A DNA stretch of 9,651 bases, from the NCBI GenBank assembly GCA_023432845.1, contig JAEZEY010000348.1, positions 1-9,651 of the forward strand. The letters run 5' to 3'. This document shows, one piece after another, positions 1-6,626 of the stretch. Under the pieces are notes generated by a model, which was given only the letters and a program-made list of their open reading frames with translations, was not told the DNA's origin and ran no database searches. A program made the position numbers and the translations under genes. How positions within the stretch are numbered: the stretch's first letter is position 1; the number at the start of each line of letters is the position of its first letter. This DNA is from Pseudomonadota bacterium (GTDB taxonomy: Bacteria; Pseudomonadota; Alphaproteobacteria; Rhizobiales; Xanthobacteraceae).

Positions 1-2147
1 GCGGAGTCCTTCCAGGTCAGGCCGGCCTTGGCCTCGAACACGGTCACGTCCGAGAGGCCGCCGTCCTTGTACTTCTGCAGGCGCACGCCGCGGCCGCGCG
101 CCATTTCCGGCACCTGGTCGAGCGGGAAGATGAGCATCTTGCGGTTCTCGCCGATCACCGCGACGGTGTCGCCATCGACCACATTGAGCGCCGCCGCCTT
201 GTCAGGCGCCTTGAGGTTCAGCACCTGCTTGCCCTTGCGCGTGGTGCCGAGGCATTCGTCTTCAGGGACGACGAAGCCGTTGCCCTGATAACTGGCGACA
301 ATGAACTTGCGGCCGCCCTGATAGGCGAGGCCCGCGACGATCTCAGCGTCGGCATCGATGTCGAAGAACATGCGGATCGGCTCGCCATGGCCGCGGCCGC
401 CCGGCAGCTTGGAGGCGTCGAGCGTGTAGAACTTGCCGTTACCGGCGAAGATCAAAATCTTCGCCGTGGTCTCGGTCTGGAACGCGAATTTGAGGCCGTC
501 GTCGGTCTTGAACGAAACGCCGGATAGGTCGAACTGATGGCCGCGCAGCGCCCGGATCCAGCCCTTCTCCGACACCACCACTGTGATCGGCTCGCGCACC
601 GCGAGCGCTTCCTCGATCGCGGCCTCGTCATGCTCGGGCGCGGTCGCGAATTCGGTACGGCGCTTGCCGAGTTCGGTCTTCGGCCCGAACTGCGTCTTCA
701 GTTCCTTGACCTGCGCGGCGATCGCCTTCCATTGCAGATCGGTCGAGCCGATGAGCTTCTTGAGACCGGACCGCTCCTCATTGAGGCGCTTTTCCTCGCC
801 GCGGATTTCCATTTCCTCGAGCTTGCGCAAGTTGCGCAGCCGCATGTTGAGGATGGCGTCGGCCTGGATTTCGGTGATCTTGAAGGTCTTGATCAGGACG
901 GGCTTGGGCTCGTCCTCGGTGCGGATGATCTTGATGACCTTGTCGAGGTTGAGATAGGCGACCAGATAGCCGCCAAGAACTTCGAGGCGGTGCTCGATCT
1001 CGGCCAGGCGATGCCTGGAGCGGCGCAGCAGCACGTCGCGGCGGTGTTCGAGCCACTCGGTCAGCGCTTCGGCAAGGCCCAGCACCTTCGGAATGCGGCC
1101 CTTCACCAGCACGTTCATGTTGAGCGGAATGCGCGTTTCCAGCTCAGTGAGCTTGAACAGCGACTCCATCAGGATGGTGGCGTCGACCGTGCGGGCGCGC
1201 GGCTCGATGACCAGGCGCACGTCCTCGGCCGATTCATCGCGGATGTCGGCGACCAGCGGCAGCTTGCGCTCGTTGAGCAGTTCGGCGAGCTTCTCGACCA
1301 GGCGCGACTTCTGCACCAGCCACGGCATTTCGGTGATGACGATGACGTAGGTGCCGCGCGACCCCTCCTCCACCGACCACTTGGCCCGAACCCGGAACGA
1401 TCCGCGGCCGGTATTGTAGGCCTCGGCGATCGCTTCCGGCGGATCGACGATGATGCCGCCGGTCGGAAAATCCGGACCCTTGACGTATTTCAGCAACGTC
1501 TTGGAGCGCGCGTTCGGCGTCTCGATCAGATGCAGCGCAGCGTCGGCGAGTTCGGCGATGTTGTGCGGCGGGATCGACGTGGCCATACCGACCGCGATGC
1601 CCTGCGAGCCATTGGCCAGCAGATTGGGGATCGCTGCCGGCAGCACCACCGGCTCTTCGTTGGAGCCGTCATAGCTCGGGCGAAAATCGACCGCGTCTTC
1701 GTCGATGCCGTCGAGGAGAAGCTTTGCGACCTCGGTAAGCCGTGATTCCGTGTAGCGCATCGCCGCGGCATTATCGCCGTCGATATTGCCGAAGTTGCCC
1801 TGGCCATCGACCAGCGGATAACGCTGCGCGAAATCCTGCGCCAGACGCACCATGGCGTCGTAGATCGCCTGGTCACCGTGCGGATGGAAGTTGCCCATCA
1901 CGTCGCCGACCACCTTGGCCGACTTCTTGAACGCGGCGCCGGGATCGAGGCGCAGGCTGCGCATCACGTGCAGGATGCGGCGGTGGACCGGCTTGAGGCC
2001 GTCGCGCGCATCCGGCAGCGCGCGGTTCATAATGGTAGACAGCGCGTAGGCGAGATAGCGCTCTTCCAGCGCCGATTGCAGCGCCACGGGTTCGACCAGA
2101 CCGCCCGGCGGGCCGCCGTTATTGGGGGGAATCACTTTTTTTGCCAT
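1..2147 (-). CDS. parC: DNA topoisomerase IV subunit A (partial, C-terminal end cut off)
   Basis: Catalytic subunit of topoisomerase IV, which works with ParE to unlink replicated chromosomes and relax supercoils. The reading frame is open from an ATG at 2147 to the left edge, giving 715 residues. I estimate some tens of residues are missing, because relatives are near 750. An N-terminal Pro/Gly/Asn-rich tail (about residues 6-20) precedes the breakage-reunion core: [15 protein letters not shown] (27-40), the HPHGD motif (88-92), and AAAMRYTE with catalytic Tyr132 after Arg131. A coiled-coil/tower region follows, then the C-terminal beta-pinwheel from about residue 520. The quinolone pocket reads [10 protein letters not shown], with Gln93 where E. 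coli ParC has Ser80 and Asp97 at the Glu84 position; this fits ParC of this order and not GyrA. No Shine-Dalgarno is visible, but the first codons are A-rich. It is divergent from the small gene at 2474. Confidence 0.95.
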   Translation of the reverse strand, partial: MAKKVIPPNNGGPPGGLVEPVALQSALEERYLAYALSTIMNRALPDARDGLKPVHRRILHVMRSLRLDPGAAFKKSAKVVGDVMGNFHPHGDQAIYDAMVRLAQDFAQRYPLVDGQGNFGNIDGDNAAAMRYTESRLTEVAKLLLDGIDEDAVDFRPSYDGSNEEPVVLPAAIPNLLANGSQGIAVGMATSIPPHNIAELADAALHLIETPNARSKTLLKYVKGPDFPTGGIIVDPPEAIAEAYNTGRGSFRVRAKWSVEEGSRGTYVIVITEMPWLVQKSRLVEKLAELLNERKLPLVADIRDESAEDVRLVIEPRARTVDATILMESLFKLTELETRIPLNMNVLVKGRIPKVLGLAEALTEWLEHRRDVLLRRSRHRLAEIEHRLEVLGGYLVAYLNLDKVIKIIRTEDEPKPVLIKTFKITEIQADAILNMRLRNLRKLEEMEIRGEEKRLNEERSGLKKLIGSTDLQWKAIAAQVKELKTQFGPKTELGKRRTEFATAPEHDEAAIEEALAVREPITVVVSEKGWIRALRGHQFDLSGVSFKTDDGLKFAFQTETTAKILIFAGNGKFYTLDASKLPGGRGHGEPIRMFFDIDADAEIVAGLAYQGGRKFIVASYQGNGFVVPEDECLGTTRKGKQVLNLKAPDKAAALNVVDGDTVAVIGENRKMLIFPLDQVPEMARGRGVRLQKYKDGGLSDVTVFEAKAGLTWKDS

Positions 2148-2190
2148 GCGGCAGGGGATACTGCGGGCCAGCGGGCCGAACAAGACCCGA

Positions 2191-2220
2191 GGGCCGGCCG
2201 CCTTCGGCCCGGAACCGGGC
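2191..2220 (-). other. Overlapping alternative hairpins in the parC leader
   Basis: GGGCCG (2191-2196) pairs with CGGCCC (2205-2210), and GCCCGG (2207-2212) pairs with CCGGGC (2215-2220). The two stems share bases 2207-2210, so only one can form at a time in a parC leader transcript. No T-tract follows. In GC-rich DNA this may be chance; it is recorded because it lies 44-73 bases upstream of the parC start codon. Confidence 0.3.
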
Positions 2221-2377
2221 TGGATGAACGGCCGATGAATGCCCCAGCCAGCAAATTTTCGAGTTTTGCCGTTTAGTTTTCGAACCGGCAGCAACATCGG
2301 GCGTTCATTGCTGCGGCAACCCGCGCCGGAACCGTGATTCTGGTATCAGGCTGCTCGATGAACCGGTGCCATGATCT

Positions 2378-2393
2378 TGTGATCTATGTCACA
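2378..2393 (+). promoter_or_regulatory. CRP/FNR-family operator, perfect TGTGA-N6-TCACA palindrome
   Basis: TGTGA (2378-2382), a six-base spacer TCTATG, then TCACA (2389-2393). This is a full match to the classical CRP core consensus, with both half-sites perfect. Its centre lies about 88 bases upstream of the ATG at 2474 and about 238 bases from the parC start, so the small gene is the more likely target. Alphaproteobacteria carry several CRP/FNR-like regulators, and the sequence does not say which one binds. A FixK/FNR-type site would read TTGA-N6-TCAA, which this is not. Confidence 0.6.
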
Positions 2394-2460
2394 GCCGGGA
2401 ACCTTGCGGACCGGCATTGTTCAATATCGACACCAGCCGCAGGTCGCGGTCCGGTCTAGC

Positions 2461-2466
2461 AGGAGG
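2461..2466 (+). promoter_or_regulatory. Strong Shine-Dalgarno AGGAGG
   Basis: AGGAGG ends seven bases before the ATG at 2474, close to ideal spacing. It settles the start of the small secreted-protein gene: the frame stays open upstream to an ATG at 2417, but that start has no such site and would bury the signal peptide. Confidence 0.85.
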
Positions 2467-2473
2467 AAATACC

Positions 2474-2725
2474 ATGCGAGCCTTGATCCTTTCGTCCCTC
2501 TTCGCACTCGGCCTTGGGCTTGCTGCTCCGGCCGCCAGCGCCGCGCCGATCGCGGATATCAATGCGGCCATTACCGGACAGAACCAAGTTGAGCAGGCCC
2601 AATATTATCGCCGCCATCGCCGGTGGCACCGCCCCCGCGTGCGCTGCCGTAACGTCCGCGTCTGCCGCATGACACCGTGGGGCCGTCGCTGCCATTACGA
2701 GCGCGTCTGCCGCCGCGTCTGGTAA
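2474..2725 (+). CDS. Small secreted Arg/His-rich protein with two CX5C motifs, function unknown
   Basis: I do not recognise a named family. The product has 83 residues. Residues 1-23 form a typical Sec signal peptide: MRAL, a hydrophobic stretch ILSSLFALGLGLA, then PAASA with likely cleavage before Ala24. The mature part of about 60 residues begins with a short polar stretch (ADINAAITGQNQVEQAQ) and then becomes very basic: YYRRHRRWHRPR, followed by CRNVRVC (58-64) and CHYERVC (73-79), joined by RMTPWGRR. The four cysteines form two near-identical CX5C units, suggesting an internal duplication and, in the periplasm, two disulfides or a metal site. His, Tyr and Trp are also frequent. The gene stands alone, opposite in direction to its neighbours, with a strong ribosome binding site, a CRP-type site upstream and a terminator 23 bases after the stop. 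Short basic exported proteins of this style are common in Hyphomicrobiales, mostly uncharacterised. The reality of the gene is well supported; its role is not. Confidence 0.8.
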   Translation: MRALILSSLFALGLGLAAPAASAAPIADINAAITGQNQVEQAQYYRRHRRWHRPRVRCRNVRVCRMTPWGRRCHYERVCRRVW

Positions 2726-2747
2726 GAGCGACGCTCAATCGAAATAA

Positions 2748-2773
2748 AAGGCCCGGCCGTAACGCCGGGCCTT
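2748..2773. terminator. Bidirectional hairpin terminator between the small gene and recO
   Basis: AAGGCCCGGC (2748-2757) and GCCGGGCCTT (2764-2773) form a perfect 10-bp stem around a 6-base loop. On the minus strand it is followed by TTATTTC, a usable T-tract for recO transcripts. On the plus strand it is followed by a weaker CTCATTT, 22 bases after the small gene's stop codon. It lies 18 bases past the recO stop. Position and symmetry suit a shared terminator of the two convergent genes. Confidence 0.88.
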
Positions 2774-2791
2774 CTCATTTGGGAAATCTCT

Positions 2792-3526
2792 TTAGGCGAC
2801 TTTCGGCACCGCGCGCGCCAGCGCGTTCAGAAAATGCATGCGCTCGTCGGCGAGTTGCATGCCGCGCGGCTCCAGCACATGGCGGGCGAGAAAGAAGCCG
2901 GTCAGGGCAAAACCGTCGTCGAGATCGCTGCCGGCCGGGACCGCCGCCGCATCGGTGAGAAAGACCGGCAACTTGAGCATGCGGTCCGCATAAGGGGCGC
3001 CGGCCTCGCGCGATACCGCTCGCCCCGATTTCGGCGACACGTAGATGAGGTCATCGGTAGCGCCGGTGGCGGCGCATTCCTCGAGGTCGAGGCCGAAGCC
3101 GAGTTCGGACAACAGCTGCATTTCGAAGCGGGCCACCTGCGGCGCCGCCCATGCGGCGTCTTCAAGCCGGTCGAGAATTCTCTCGAATTCGCTGAACAGG
3201 CCTTCATGCGGATCGCGCTCAGGCAGCAGCCGCATCAACGCCGCCAGATGCGACACGCCGTAAATGGCGTGCGGTGCGGCGAAATAATTGGAGGCACGCT
3301 GGCGCAGCGGCTCGATGGTGTAGTTGCCCATGTGGTCTTCGAGCCGCGCCCGCCAGGTGGCGGAGACGCTGTTGCCGGGCTGCAGCACCGGCTTCATGCG
3401 CGTGCCGAAGCCGCCGCGCACCATGCCGACGTGGCGGCCGTGCTCGCGCGTCATCAGCTCAAGGATGGCGGAGGCCTCCCCGTGCCGACGCACGCCAATC
3501 ACAATGCCTTCATCGGTCCATTGCAT
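2792..3526 (-). CDS. recO: DNA repair protein RecO
   Basis: Recombination mediator of the RecFOR pathway. It anneals complementary strands and, with RecR, helps load RecA onto SSB-coated single-stranded gaps. The 244 residues match the family's usual length. The N-terminal OB-fold (about 1-80) opens with [19 protein letters not shown] and includes [14 protein letters not shown] helical domain follows (about 85-150), then the [13 protein letters not shown] segment and SPKSGRAVS (164-172). Many RecO proteins have a four-cysteine zinc site here. This one keeps only Cys151, so zinc binding is probably lost, as I would expect for relatives in this order. The ATG at 3526 has GGAG about ten bases upstream. 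It is the last gene of the lepB-rnc-era-recO run, 67 nt after era, and ends at the hairpin terminator. Confidence 0.95.
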   Translation of the reverse strand: MQWTDEGIVIGVRRHGEASAILELMTREHGRHVGMVRGGFGTRMKPVLQPGNSVSATWRARLEDHMGNYTIEPLRQRASNYFAAPHAIYGVSHLAALMRLLPERDPHEGLFSEFERILDRLEDAAWAAPQVARFEMQLLSELGFGLDLEECAATGATDDLIYVSPKSGRAVSREAGAPYADRMLKLPVFLTDAAAVPAGSDLDDGFALTGFFLARHVLEPRGMQLADERMHFLNALARAVPKVA

Positions 3527-3540
3527 TCCACCACTCCATC

Positions 3541-3562
3541 ACCCTCCCCTGGAGGGGGAGGT
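3541..3562. repeat. GC-rich near-palindrome in the era-recO gap
   Basis: ACCCTCCCCT (3541-3550) faces AGGGGGAGGT (3553-3562) across two bases; eight of ten positions pair, with one mismatch and one wobble. It sits between the era stop and the recO start, just upstream of the recO ribosome binding region. Similar CCCTCCCC...GGGGAGGG hairpins are, from memory, frequent between genes in Bradyrhizobium-like genomes, so this may be a dispersed repeat. It might also damp transcription into recO; there is no T-tract, so it is not a standard terminator. Confidence 0.5.
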
Positions 3563-3593
3563 GAAGCGAGCGCGACTGTGACGCCGAGTACCC

Positions 3594-4523
3594 CTACTCC
3601 CGCGGAAACTCCAGACCCATGGCGCGGTAGCGCTCCGGGTCGTCGCCCCAGCCCTCGCGCACCTTGACGAACAAAAACAGGTGCACCTTGGCATCCGCAA
3701 TTTCGGCGATGTCCTTGCGCGCCGCCTCGCCGATGGCCTTCAGCGTCTGGCCGCCCTTGCCGATGACGATCTTGCGCTGGCTTTCGCGCTCGACATAGAT
3801 CGTCTGTTCGATGCGCACATCGCCGCCGCGCAATTCCTTCCACTGCTCGGTCTCGACCGTGGAGTGATACGGCAGCTCCTGGTGCAGGCGCTCAAACAAC
3901 TTTTCGCGGGTGATTTCGGCGGCAAGTTGGCGCATGGGCGCGTCAGCGATCTGGTCTTCGGGATAGAGCCACGGCCCTTTCGGCATGCGCTCGGCCAGCC
4001 ACTTTTTCAGGTCGACCACGCCGTCGCTTTTCAGCGCGGAGATCATGAAGGTGGTCTCGAACTTGGCCTTCTCGTTCGCCGCCTTGGCGAGCCCGAGCAG
4101 GCTGTCGCGCGGCACAACATCGATCTTGTTGAGGATCAGAATCTTCGGCCCCTTCACCTCCTTGAGACGGCCGAGGATCGGCTCGATGTCGTCGTCCAGC
4201 CCCTTGCGCGCGTCGATCAGCACGGCGGTGAGATCGGCCTCGTGCGCGCCGCTCCACGCCGTCGTTACCATGGCGCGGTCGAGCCGCCGCTTCGGCGCGA
4301 AGATGCCGGGCGTATCGACGAAAATGATCTGCGATTGGCCTTCGACGCTGATGCCGCGGATCAGCGCCCGCGTCGTCTGCACCTTGTGCGAGACGATAGT
4401 CACCTTGGAGCCGACCAGCGCATTGAGTAGCGTCGACTTGCCGGCATTCGGTGCGCCGATCAACGCCACAAAGCCGCAGCGCGTACTCTCGCCCTCGACT
4501 GCGCCGGTTTCAGTTGCCGCCAT
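3594..4523 (-). CDS. era: GTPase Era (16S rRNA-binding ribosome assembly GTPase)
   Basis: Essential Ras-like GTPase that binds the 3' end of 16S rRNA during maturation of the 30S subunit. It has 309 residues, near the family norm. Counting from the ATG at 4523, the G motifs are G1 GAPNAGKS (23-30), G2 within VQTTRALIRG (48-57), G3 DTPG (70-73), G4 NKID (132-135) and G5 SALK (162-165). The C-terminal KH domain carries the RNA-binding loop VIGKGGQTLKAIG (about 253-265) and ends in the typical GWGDDPERYRAMGLEF. The ATG overlaps the rnc stop in TGATG; a GTG one codon earlier (4526) would give a four-base GTGA overlap and is equally possible. Neither has a strong Shine-Dalgarno, so translation is probably coupled to rnc. 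Confidence 0.98.
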   Translation of the reverse strand: MAATETGAVEGESTRCGFVALIGAPNAGKSTLLNALVGSKVTIVSHKVQTTRALIRGISVEGQSQIIFVDTPGIFAPKRRLDRAMVTTAWSGAHEADLTAVLIDARKGLDDDIEPILGRLKEVKGPKILILNKIDVVPRDSLLGLAKAANEKAKFETTFMISALKSDGVVDLKKWLAERMPKGPWLYPEDQIADAPMRQLAAEITREKLFERLHQELPYHSTVETEQWKELRGGDVRIEQTIYVERESQRKIVIGKGGQTLKAIGEAARKDIAEIADAKVHLFLFVKVREGWGDDPERYRAMGLEFPRE

Positions 4524-5233
4524 CACATCTTGTCCAGTTTGACGCCGACGCTGGTCAGCATCGCTGCGGCGGCCGCCTGCTCGGCGGCGCGCTTCGACGT
4601 ACCAACGCCTTCAGCCTGCGGCTGATCCGGCAGCACCACCGCGATCCTGAACTGCGGATCGTGATGCGGCCCGGTGCGTGCGACTTCCTTGTAGGCCGGG
4701 GTCGGCAGGCCGCGGGCCTGCGCCCATTCCTGCAGCATGGTCTTGGCGTCGCGCGTCGGCTTCAGCGACTGGACCATGCGATCCTGCCAAAACCTGGCGA
4801 TCAAGGCTTCGGCGGCCGGATAGCCGCCATCGACGAACACGGCGCCGACCAGTCCCTCGCAGGCGTCGGCGAGGATCGTCGTGCGCAGGCGGCCGCCGGC
4901 ATGCGATTCCGAATTGCCGAGCCGCAACTCAGGACCGAGGTCCATGTCCTTGGCAACCGCGGCACAGGTTTCCTTGCGCACGAGATCGGCGAGCCGCTTC
5001 GACAGCTCACCCTCATTGGCCTTGGGGAAATTGCGATAAAGCATGTCGGAGATGACGAGGCCGAGCACGTGATCGCCGAGAAACTCCAGCCGCTGATAGC
5101 TCGAAACGCGGTTCTGCGGCCCACCCGACAACGCCGAGATATGCGTCAGCGCTCGCTCGAGGAGCGACTTGTCGGAGAAGCTGTAGCCGATCCTCGCCTC
5201 GAGCCCGGAGCGGTCTTTGACCTTGCGGCTCAT
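4523..5233 (-). CDS. rnc: Ribonuclease III
   Basis: Double-strand-specific endoribonuclease that processes the rRNA precursor and many structured mRNAs. It has 236 residues. The catalytic RNase III domain holds the signature RLEFLGDHVL (48-57) with Glu50 and Asp54, and the second acidic pair in ILADACEGLVGAVF (Asp123 and Glu126); all four metal ligands are present. The double-stranded RNA-binding domain spans about 162-230, from DAKTMLQEWAQ to GTSKRAAEQAAAAAML. I chose the ATG at 5233 because it overlaps the lepB stop as ATGA; an in-frame ATG at 5278 would lie well inside lepB and lengthen the protein beyond the usual start. There is no Shine-Dalgarno of its own, pointing to coupling with lepB. 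In E. coli, RNase III represses its own operon by cutting the leader; that cannot be judged here. Confidence 0.97.
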   Translation of the reverse strand: MSRKVKDRSGLEARIGYSFSDKSLLERALTHISALSGGPQNRVSSYQRLEFLGDHVLGLVISDMLYRNFPKANEGELSKRLADLVRKETCAAVAKDMDLGPELRLGNSESHAGGRLRTTILADACEGLVGAVFVDGGYPAAEALIARFWQDRMVQSLKPTRDAKTMLQEWAQARGLPTPAYKEVARTGPHHDPQFRIAVVLPDQPQAEGVGTSKRAAEQAAAAAMLTSVGVKLDKM

Positions 5234-5997
5234 CGTACGATCGTGAACAGCCTGTTCCAGCGCACCGAGACCGGCCATCGCCAGAACTGCCAGGCCTGTT
5301 CGCCTTCGTTGACCGAGAAGAAGATGATCTGCGCCTTGCCGATGAAATTCTCGAACGGCACAAAACCGACTGATGAGAAGCGGCTGTCGGTCGAGTTGTC
5401 GCGATTGTCGCCCATCATGAAATAGTACCCGGGCGGCACGACATATTCTTCGGTGGTCTGCGGAAAGCGCGAGTGATCAGTCGAGCAATCGAGCACGTTG
5501 TGCGACACGCCGTTCGGCAGCGTCTCGCGCCACTGCTTGACGCGATCGATGAACGGATTGGGACAGGCCGGCTCGCCGACGAAATCGGCAATGCGATCCA
5601 TCTTGACCGGCGTGCCGTTGATCGACACGACGCCGTCGGTGACACGGATCTTGTCGCCAGGCAGTCCCATGACACGCTTGATGTAGTCGGTTGAGGTATC
5701 CGACGGCAGGCGGAAAACGACGACGTCGCCGCGCTCCGGCATCATGCCGCCGGGGATTCGCCCGGAGAAAAGCGGAAGTGACAGCGGCAGCGAGTACTTG
5801 CTGTAGCCGTAGGAGTATTTGGAGACGAACAGATAGTCGCCGACCAGCAGGGTCGCCTTCATCGAGCCGGACGGGATGTTGAAGGGCTGGAACAGGAACG
5901 TGCGTATCACGAGGGCGATGATCAGCGCATGAAAGATGACGCGGATCGTTTCGCCGATGCCGCCTTCGTGCCGTTTGCTTCCGGATGTCACGCTCAT
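5230..5997 (-). CDS. lepB: Signal peptidase I
   Basis: Inner-membrane serine protease that removes signal peptides from proteins exported by Sec and Tat. It has 255 residues. A short cytoplasmic tail is followed by one membrane anchor (about 17-35, TIRVIFHALIIALVIRTFL), then the periplasmic catalytic domain. Box B PSGSM (42-46) contains the nucleophile Ser45, box D DYIKRVMGLPGD (104-115) the general base Lys107, and box E GDNRDNSTDSR (196-206) the conserved late motif. Cys145 and Cys171 flank the inserted loop and could form a disulfide. Only one transmembrane segment is seen, against two in E. coli LepB, which is normal outside the gammaproteobacteria. The ATG at 5997 has a modest AAAGG four bases upstream. 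The gene heads the overlapping lepB-rnc-era series and is preceded by a 143-nt gap with a possible promoter. Confidence 0.97.
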   Translation of the reverse strand: MSVTSGSKRHEGGIGETIRVIFHALIIALVIRTFLFQPFNIPSGSMKATLLVGDYLFVSKYSYGYSKYSLPLSLPLFSGRIPGGMMPERGDVVVFRLPSDTSTDYIKRVMGLPGDKIRVTDGVVSINGTPVKMDRIADFVGEPACPNPFIDRVKQWRETLPNGVSHNVLDCSTDHSRFPQTTEEYVVPPGYYFMMGDNRDNSTDSRFSSVGFVPFENFIGKAQIIFFSVNEGEQAWQFWRWPVSVRWNRLFTIVR

Positions 5998-6140
5998 TGC
6001 GCCTTTCGATCTTGGCTGGTGCGAACGCGATCAAAGTCCGCAAAGCGCCCCGGCGATCTTGTAGCCGCTGCTCTTATGCAGCGCAATGAAGATCCCTCAA
6101 AACAGCGCGTAACCCACTGGAAAGTATCGGATTATCCGCC
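5998..6140 (-). other. acpS-lepB intergenic region
   Basis: A 143-base gap that is the longest break in the minus-strand run from rsh to recO. It holds a possible promoter (6073-6100) and a small six-base-pair hairpin CGCTGC/GCAGCG around TCTTAT (6066-6083). I see no open frame with a credible start and no terminator with a T-tract for acpS. The gap is the natural place for a separate start of lepB-operon transcription. Confidence 0.5.
6073..6100 (-). promoter_or_regulatory. Possible sigma-70 type promoter for lepB-rnc-era-recO
   Basis: Read on the minus strand: TTGAGG (6095-6100) as -35, 16 bases, then CATAAG (6073-6078) as -10, which matches TATAAT at four of six positions. Transcription would begin near 6066, leaving a leader of about 70 bases before the lepB ATG. 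The -10 overlaps a small inverted repeat. This is a pattern match only. Confidence 0.35.
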
Positions 6141-6560
6141 TTACCGGGAGTCCGCCGGGCTGGCGACGGGAATCGCGTGGATGATGACGATGGCCTGCGC
6201 CAGCGGCCCCTCATCGGTCATCGACAGGTCGATCCGAGCCTCGTGGCCGGGCGGTACAAGCTCCTGGAGCCGCCTCAGCGCGCCCCCGGTCAGCCGCAAA
6301 GTCGGCCGGCCGCCCGGCAGGTTGACCACTCCCATGTCGCGCCAGAACACGCCGTGGCTCATCCCGGTGCCGAGCGCCTTGGCGCAGGCCTCCTTGGCGG
6401 CGAAGCGCTTGGCATAGGTCTCGGCCCGGCTCTTGCGGCGGTCGGCCTTCTCGCGCTCGATCGAAGTGAAGATGCGCGACAGGAAGCGCTCGCCGTGGCG
6501 CTCGATGGTTTTGGCGATGCGGCGCGCATCGCACAGGTCGGAGCCGAGGCCGACGATCAT
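6141..6560 (-). CDS. acpS: Holo-[acyl-carrier-protein] synthase
   Basis: Transfers the 4'-phosphopantetheine arm of coenzyme A to a serine of acyl carrier protein, making it active for fatty acid synthesis; acts in the cytoplasm, usually as a trimer. The 139 residues are typical. The N-terminal [15 protein letters not shown] gives the metal ligand Asp8, and [15 protein letters not shown] gives Glu57 and Lys61; together these are the family signature. The C-terminal half carries [10 protein letters not shown] and [17 protein letters not shown], matching the last strands of the fold. The start is secure because the protein begins right at the conserved strand. The leader AAAAAGAAAAAGCTTCG is A/G-rich but has no clear Shine-Dalgarno, and a palindromic repeat lies directly upstream. 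It follows pdxJ after 58 nt, as in E. coli where these two genes are also paired. Confidence 0.96.
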   Translation of the reverse strand: MIVGLGSDLCDARRIAKTIERHGERFLSRIFTSIEREKADRRKSRAETYAKRFAAKEACAKALGTGMSHGVFWRDMGVVNLPGGRPTLRLTGGALRRLQELVPPGHEARIDLSMTDEGPLAQAIVIIHAIPVASPADSR

Positions 6561-6577
6561 CGAAGCTTTTTCTTTTT

Positions 6578-6626
6578 GCGCATGACCTGATCCGAAAACC
6601 GGTTTCCACTTTTCGGGGTCATGCGC
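6578..6626. repeat. 49-nt palindromic intergenic element, copy A (pdxJ-acpS)
   Basis: Outer arms GCGCATGACC (6578-6587) and GGTCATGCGC (6617-6626) form ten pairs. Inner arms CCGAAAA (6592-6598) and TTTTCGG (6610-6616) form seven. There is a four-base bulge TGAT on one side and an 11-base loop (6599-6609). The right arm contains the pdxJ stop codon (6619-6621). Copy B at 7377-7425 has the same length and fold. It resembles a palindrome that I recall as widespread between genes in Hyphomicrobiales; I give no formal name. It encodes no protein and has no T-tract, so it is not a standard terminator. Confidence 0.85.

Larger units (their letters stand above)
2148..2473. other. Divergent intergenic region between parC and the small secreted-protein gene
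   Basis: A 326-base stretch with no gene that I can support. It must hold the control signals for both parC (minus) and the small gene (plus). Seen in it: overlapping GC-rich hairpins near parC (2191-2220), two TTTTCGA direct repeats 21 bases apart (2256-2262 and 2277-2283), an inverted repeat GCAGCAA/TTGCTGC (2288-2294 and 2308-2314), and a perfect CRP-type palindrome (2378-2393). I could not pick a convincing -35/-10 pair for either gene. CAATAT at 2422-2427 is a possible -10 for the plus strand but has no good -35 partner. Confidence 0.6.

Noticed and set aside
537..1745. Long open frame of 402 codons on the plus strand opposite parC
   Set aside because: It runs in register opposite the parC codons, where GC-rich codon bias removes stops. 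The product is rich in Asp, Arg, Leu and Gly with no recognisable domain, and parC is certain.
2134..2147. Run of seven A in parC codons 2-4 as a programmed frameshift or slippage switch
   Set aside because: It fits a slippery heptamer on paper, but it is at the very start of a housekeeping gene with no stimulating structure or alternative product; A-rich early codons more simply aid initiation.
2370..2378. CATGATCTT next to the CRP-type site as a fragment of the 49-nt palindrome
   Set aside because: It shares nine bases with copy B, but there is no partner arm nearby and no further similarity, so chance is enough to explain it.
2417..2473. Upstream start at 2417 for the small exported protein
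   Set aside because: It has no ribosome binding site and would put a 19-residue polar segment before the signal peptide, while the ATG at 2474 has AGGAGG at ideal spacing.
4523..5278. Longer rnc start at 5278 (251 residues)
   Set aside because: It would overlap lepB by 49 bases and add a non-conserved leader. The ATG at 5233 gives the usual RNase III start and an ATGA overlap.
4451..5425. Open frame of 324 codons on the plus strand opposite rnc and parts of era and lepB
   Set aside because: It crosses three confirmed genes on the other strand, has no ribosome binding site or family resemblance, and is a composition artefact.
6066..6083. CGCTGC/GCAGCG hairpin as the terminator of acpS
   Set aside because: The stem is only six base pairs and no T-tract follows on the minus strand.
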